In this document: positions 5,606 to 7,373 of the stretch, piece by piece | Numbering within the stretch: the first letter of the stretch is position 1 | Layout of the letters: every line of letters begins with the position of its first letter | Source of the DNA: Gammaproteobacteria bacterium | GTDB lineage: Bacteria > Pseudomonadota > Gammaproteobacteria > HK1 | Direction of reading: 5' to 3' | Assembly (NCBI GenBank): GCA_020444775.1 | Contig: JAGRHX010001249.1 | Location: 1 to 7,373, forward strand | DNA: 7,373 nt | Notes under the pieces: generated by a model | The model's input: only the letters and a program-made list of their open reading frames with translations | Databases searched by the model: none | Told to the model about the DNA's origin: nothing | Made by a program: the position numbers and the translations under genes

Positions 5606-6775
5606 TCACGCCGTGACCAGACGCACCGAACGGACTCCACGGATCGCGCGCAGAGCCTCGAGCACCGCATCGTCGGGCCTGGGGTCGACATCGGTCAACG
5701 TGTAGGCGGCTTCGCCACGGCTGCGATTGAGCATGTCCAGGATGTTCAGGTCCGCCTGGGCCAGGCAGGTCGAGATCTGGCCGAGCATGTTCGGCACGTT
5801 CTGGTTTGCGATCGCCAGCCGGTAGCCGTCACTGCGTGGCATCGACACCGCGGGATAGTTCACCGAGTTGGCGATATTGCCATGCTCGAGGAAATCCCTG
5901 AGCTGCTCGGCCGCCATCACCGCGCAGTTCTGCTCCGCCTCGGCGGTGGAGGCACCCAGATGCGGCAGCGCGATCACACGTGGATGCGCCTGCAGCATCG
6001 ACCCGGGGAAGTCGCACACGTAGGCACGCAGACCACCACCGTTCAGCCTCGCAAACAGCGCCTTATCGTCGACAATGCCGTCGCGCGAGAAGTTGAGCAG
6101 GCAGGCGTCCGGCTTCATGGCGGCGAGACGGGTCTCGTCGATGAAGCCACGGGTCGCCTCGACCAGCGGCACGTGCAGGCTGACGAAATCGGCCCGCACC
6201 AGAACCTCGCCGACGCTGCGCGCGATGCGCACCTGGGTGGAGAGCTGCAGCGCGCGTTCCACGCTCATCGCCGGGTCGAAGCCGACCACCCGCATGCCCA
6301 GACCGATGGCCACGTTCGCCACACGCACACCGATCGCGCCCAGACCGATGACCCCCAGGGTCTTGCCTTCCAGCTCGGTGCCGACGAAACGCTTCTTGCC
6401 CGCCTCTACCGCCACGTGCATGGCATTGTCGTCACCGTCCAGACCAGCCGTGAACTCGAGCGCCTGGGGGATGTTACGTGCGGCGAGCAACATGCCGGCA
6501 ACCACCAGCTCCTTGACCGCGTTGGCATTCGCCCCGGGCGTGTTGAATACCACCACACCGCGCTCGCTCAAGGCCTGGACCGGAATGTTGTTGACGCCGG
6601 CGCCGGCGCGCGCCACCGCGAGCACGCTGGCCGGAATGGTCTCGTCGTGCAGGTCGTGTGAGCGCAGCAATATGGCGTCCGGATTGGAGAGCTCCGAGGC
6701 GACCTCATAGCGATCCCGTGGGAACCGCTCGAGTCCGGCCACGGCGATGCTGTTGATGGTGCGTATCTTCAACAT
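5606..6775 (-). CDS. serA: D-3-phosphoglycerate dehydrogenase, short form with C-terminal ACT domain
   Basis: Oxidises 3-phosphoglycerate to 3-phosphohydroxypyruvate, the substrate of the neighbouring SerC. The 389 residues comprise a 2-hydroxyacid dehydrogenase core with ARAGAGVNNIPV (56-66) near the N-terminal substrate region, a Rossmann motif GLGAIG (144-149) with Asp167 in VGFDP consistent with NAD, NFSRDGIVDD (228-237, catalytic-type Arg231) and LPHLGAST (270-277, catalytic-type His272). An ACT domain follows (about 320-389), likely a serine-sensing or dimer site. The extra allosteric domain of long SerA forms is absent. Aligning on the FP motif puts Ser259 where E. coli has catalytic Glu269. 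The ATG at 6775 is chosen because MLKIRTIN matches short SerA proteins; its AGGA is close (3 bases). A TTG at 6826 would add 17 residues and has no Shine-Dalgarno sequence. It lies 79 bases after serC. Confidence 0.93.
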   Translation of the reverse strand: MLKIRTINSIAVAGLERFPRDRYEVASELSNPDAILLRSHDLHDETIPASVLAVARAGAGVNNIPVQALSERGVVVFNTPGANANAVKELVVAGMLLAARNIPQALEFTAGLDGDDNAMHVAVEAGKKRFVGTELEGKTLGVIGLGAIGVRVANVAIGLGMRVVGFDPAMSVERALQLSTQVRIARSVGEVLVRADFVSLHVPLVEATRGFIDETRLAAMKPDACLLNFSRDGIVDDKALFARLNGGGLRAYVCDFPGSMLQAHPRVIALPHLGASTAEAEQNCAVMAAEQLRDFLEHGNIANSVNYPAVSMPRSDGYRLAIANQNVPNMLGQISTCLAQADLNILDMLNRSRGEAAYTLTDVDPRPDDAVLEALRAIRGVRSVRLVTA

Positions 6776-6854
6776 GGATCCTGTGTAGCGTTTCGGTCGG
6801 TGGTGTATCTCGAGGTGGTGGTCCAATGGCGCGTGTAGCGCGCGCGACTACGCC

Positions 6855-7373
6855 TCAGCTTCGTATCCGCTCGAACTCGCGCATGTACTCGACCAGGGCG
6901 TCCACGGCCGCCTCGGGCAGCGCGTTATACAGACTGGCACGCATACCACCCACCGAGCGATGCCCCTTCAAGCCGGCCAGACCAGCTGTCTGCGCGCCGT
7001 CCAGGAAGGCCTGGTCGAGCTGCGGGTCGGCCAACGTGAAGGGCACGTTCATCCACGACCGGCAATCGTCGGCGACCGGGCTGGCATAAAAGTTCGAGCC
7101 ATCGATGTACTCATAGAGCTTAGCCGCCTTACGCTCGTTTCGAGTCGCCATCTCAGCCACACCGCCCTGGTCCTCGATCCATTCGAGCACCAGCGCACAC
7201 ATGTACCAGGCAAAGGTCGGCGCGGTGTTGAGCATCGAGTCGGCCGCCACCTGCGCCTTGTAGCTCATGACGCTCGGGATGTCCGGTCGGGCTCGATCGA
7301 GCAGATCCTGATGCACGATCACCACCGTCAGCCCGGCGATCCCCGCGTTCTTCTGAGCGCCCGCGTAGATCAG
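6855..7373 (-). CDS. serC: Phosphoserine aminotransferase, C-terminal part (runs off the right end)
   Basis: PLP enzyme that transfers the amino group of glutamate to 3-phosphohydroxypyruvate, giving phosphoserine; it also acts in PLP synthesis in many proteobacteria. About 172 C-terminal residues are present, roughly half of a usual 360-residue SerC. The segment starts [15 protein letters not shown], where Lys8 of the fragment is the PLP Schiff-base lysine (Lys198 in E. coli). It continues with [44 protein letters not shown] and [19 protein letters not shown], all matching E. coli SerC closely. NAGIAG replaces the more common NIGPAG after the lysine, a mild change. The gene is first in the visible cluster and is followed by serA, so two serine-pathway steps are adjacent. 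The N-terminus and any promoter lie outside the window. Confidence 0.97.
   Translation of the reverse strand: MIYAGAQKNAGIAGLTVVIVHQDLLDRARPDIPSVMSYKAQVAADSMLNTAPTFAWYMCALVLEWIEDQGGVAEMATRNERKAAKLYEYIDGSNFYASPVADDCRSWMNVPFTLADPQLDQAFLDGAQTAGLAGLKGHRSVGGMRASLYNALPEAAVDALVEYMREFERIRS

Noticed and set aside
4339..5616. Plus-strand open frame of 425 codons opposite hisC
   Set aside because: It is an exact shadow of hisC, which has complete aminotransferase motifs on the minus strand.
5522..6661. Plus-strand open frame of 379 codons opposite serA
   Set aside because: It is antisense to a clear serA, and its His/Arg/Gln-rich product has no recognisable domain.
6776..6854. GCGCG/CGCGC hairpin in the serC-serA gap
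   Set aside because: It is a short all-GC stem with no T-run and no promoter-like partner; chance is likely at this base composition.

Overview
The window looks like a stretch of a GC-rich gammaproteobacterial chromosome. All the convincing genes lie on the minus strand. Read in the direction of transcription, from the right end of the window to the left, they are: serC (3' part only), serA, hisC, tyrA, aroA, cmk, a roughly 800-base non-coding gap, and rpsA (5' part only). This is a variant of the conserved proteobacterial serC-(pheA)-hisC-tyrA-aroA-cmk-rpsA cluster. The gene order and high GC would fit a Chromatiales or Ectothiorhodospiraceae-like organism, but that placement is inference and not proven here.

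Right part (about 5606-7373): SerC and SerA catalyse successive steps of serine synthesis. SerA (3-phosphoglycerate dehydrogenase) makes 3-phosphohydroxypyruvate, and SerC (PLP-dependent aminotransferase) converts it to phosphoserine. SerA is a short form with one C-terminal ACT domain. It stands where pheA (chorismate mutase/prephenate dehydratase) usually sits, and no pheA is present in the window.

Centre (1166-5484): HisC (histidinol-phosphate or aromatic aminotransferase), TyrA (prephenate or arogenate dehydrogenase), AroA (EPSP synthase) and Cmk (cytidylate kinase). hisC/tyrA and aroA/cmk are abutting or overlapping pairs, which suggests translational coupling. A 121-base gap before hisC carries a candidate sigma70 promoter. 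A 169-base GC-rich gap separates tyrA from aroA, which are fused into one gene in pseudomonads. AroA has motifs nearer the class II (CP4/Bacillus-like) enzymes than the E. coli enzyme.

Left part (1-1165): the first 121 codons of ribosomal protein S1, preceded by an unusually long gap of about 800 bases after cmk. The gap holds short tandem repeats with 15-, 9- and 8-base periods, a good stem-loop, a candidate rpsA promoter and small hairpins near the rpsA start. The rpsA start has no clear Shine-Dalgarno sequence, which fits the known autogenous control of S1. No tRNA, CRISPR array, insertion sequence or phage gene was seen. The window is essentially housekeeping; the unusual points are the gene arrangement, the EPSPS class and the repeat-bearing spacer.
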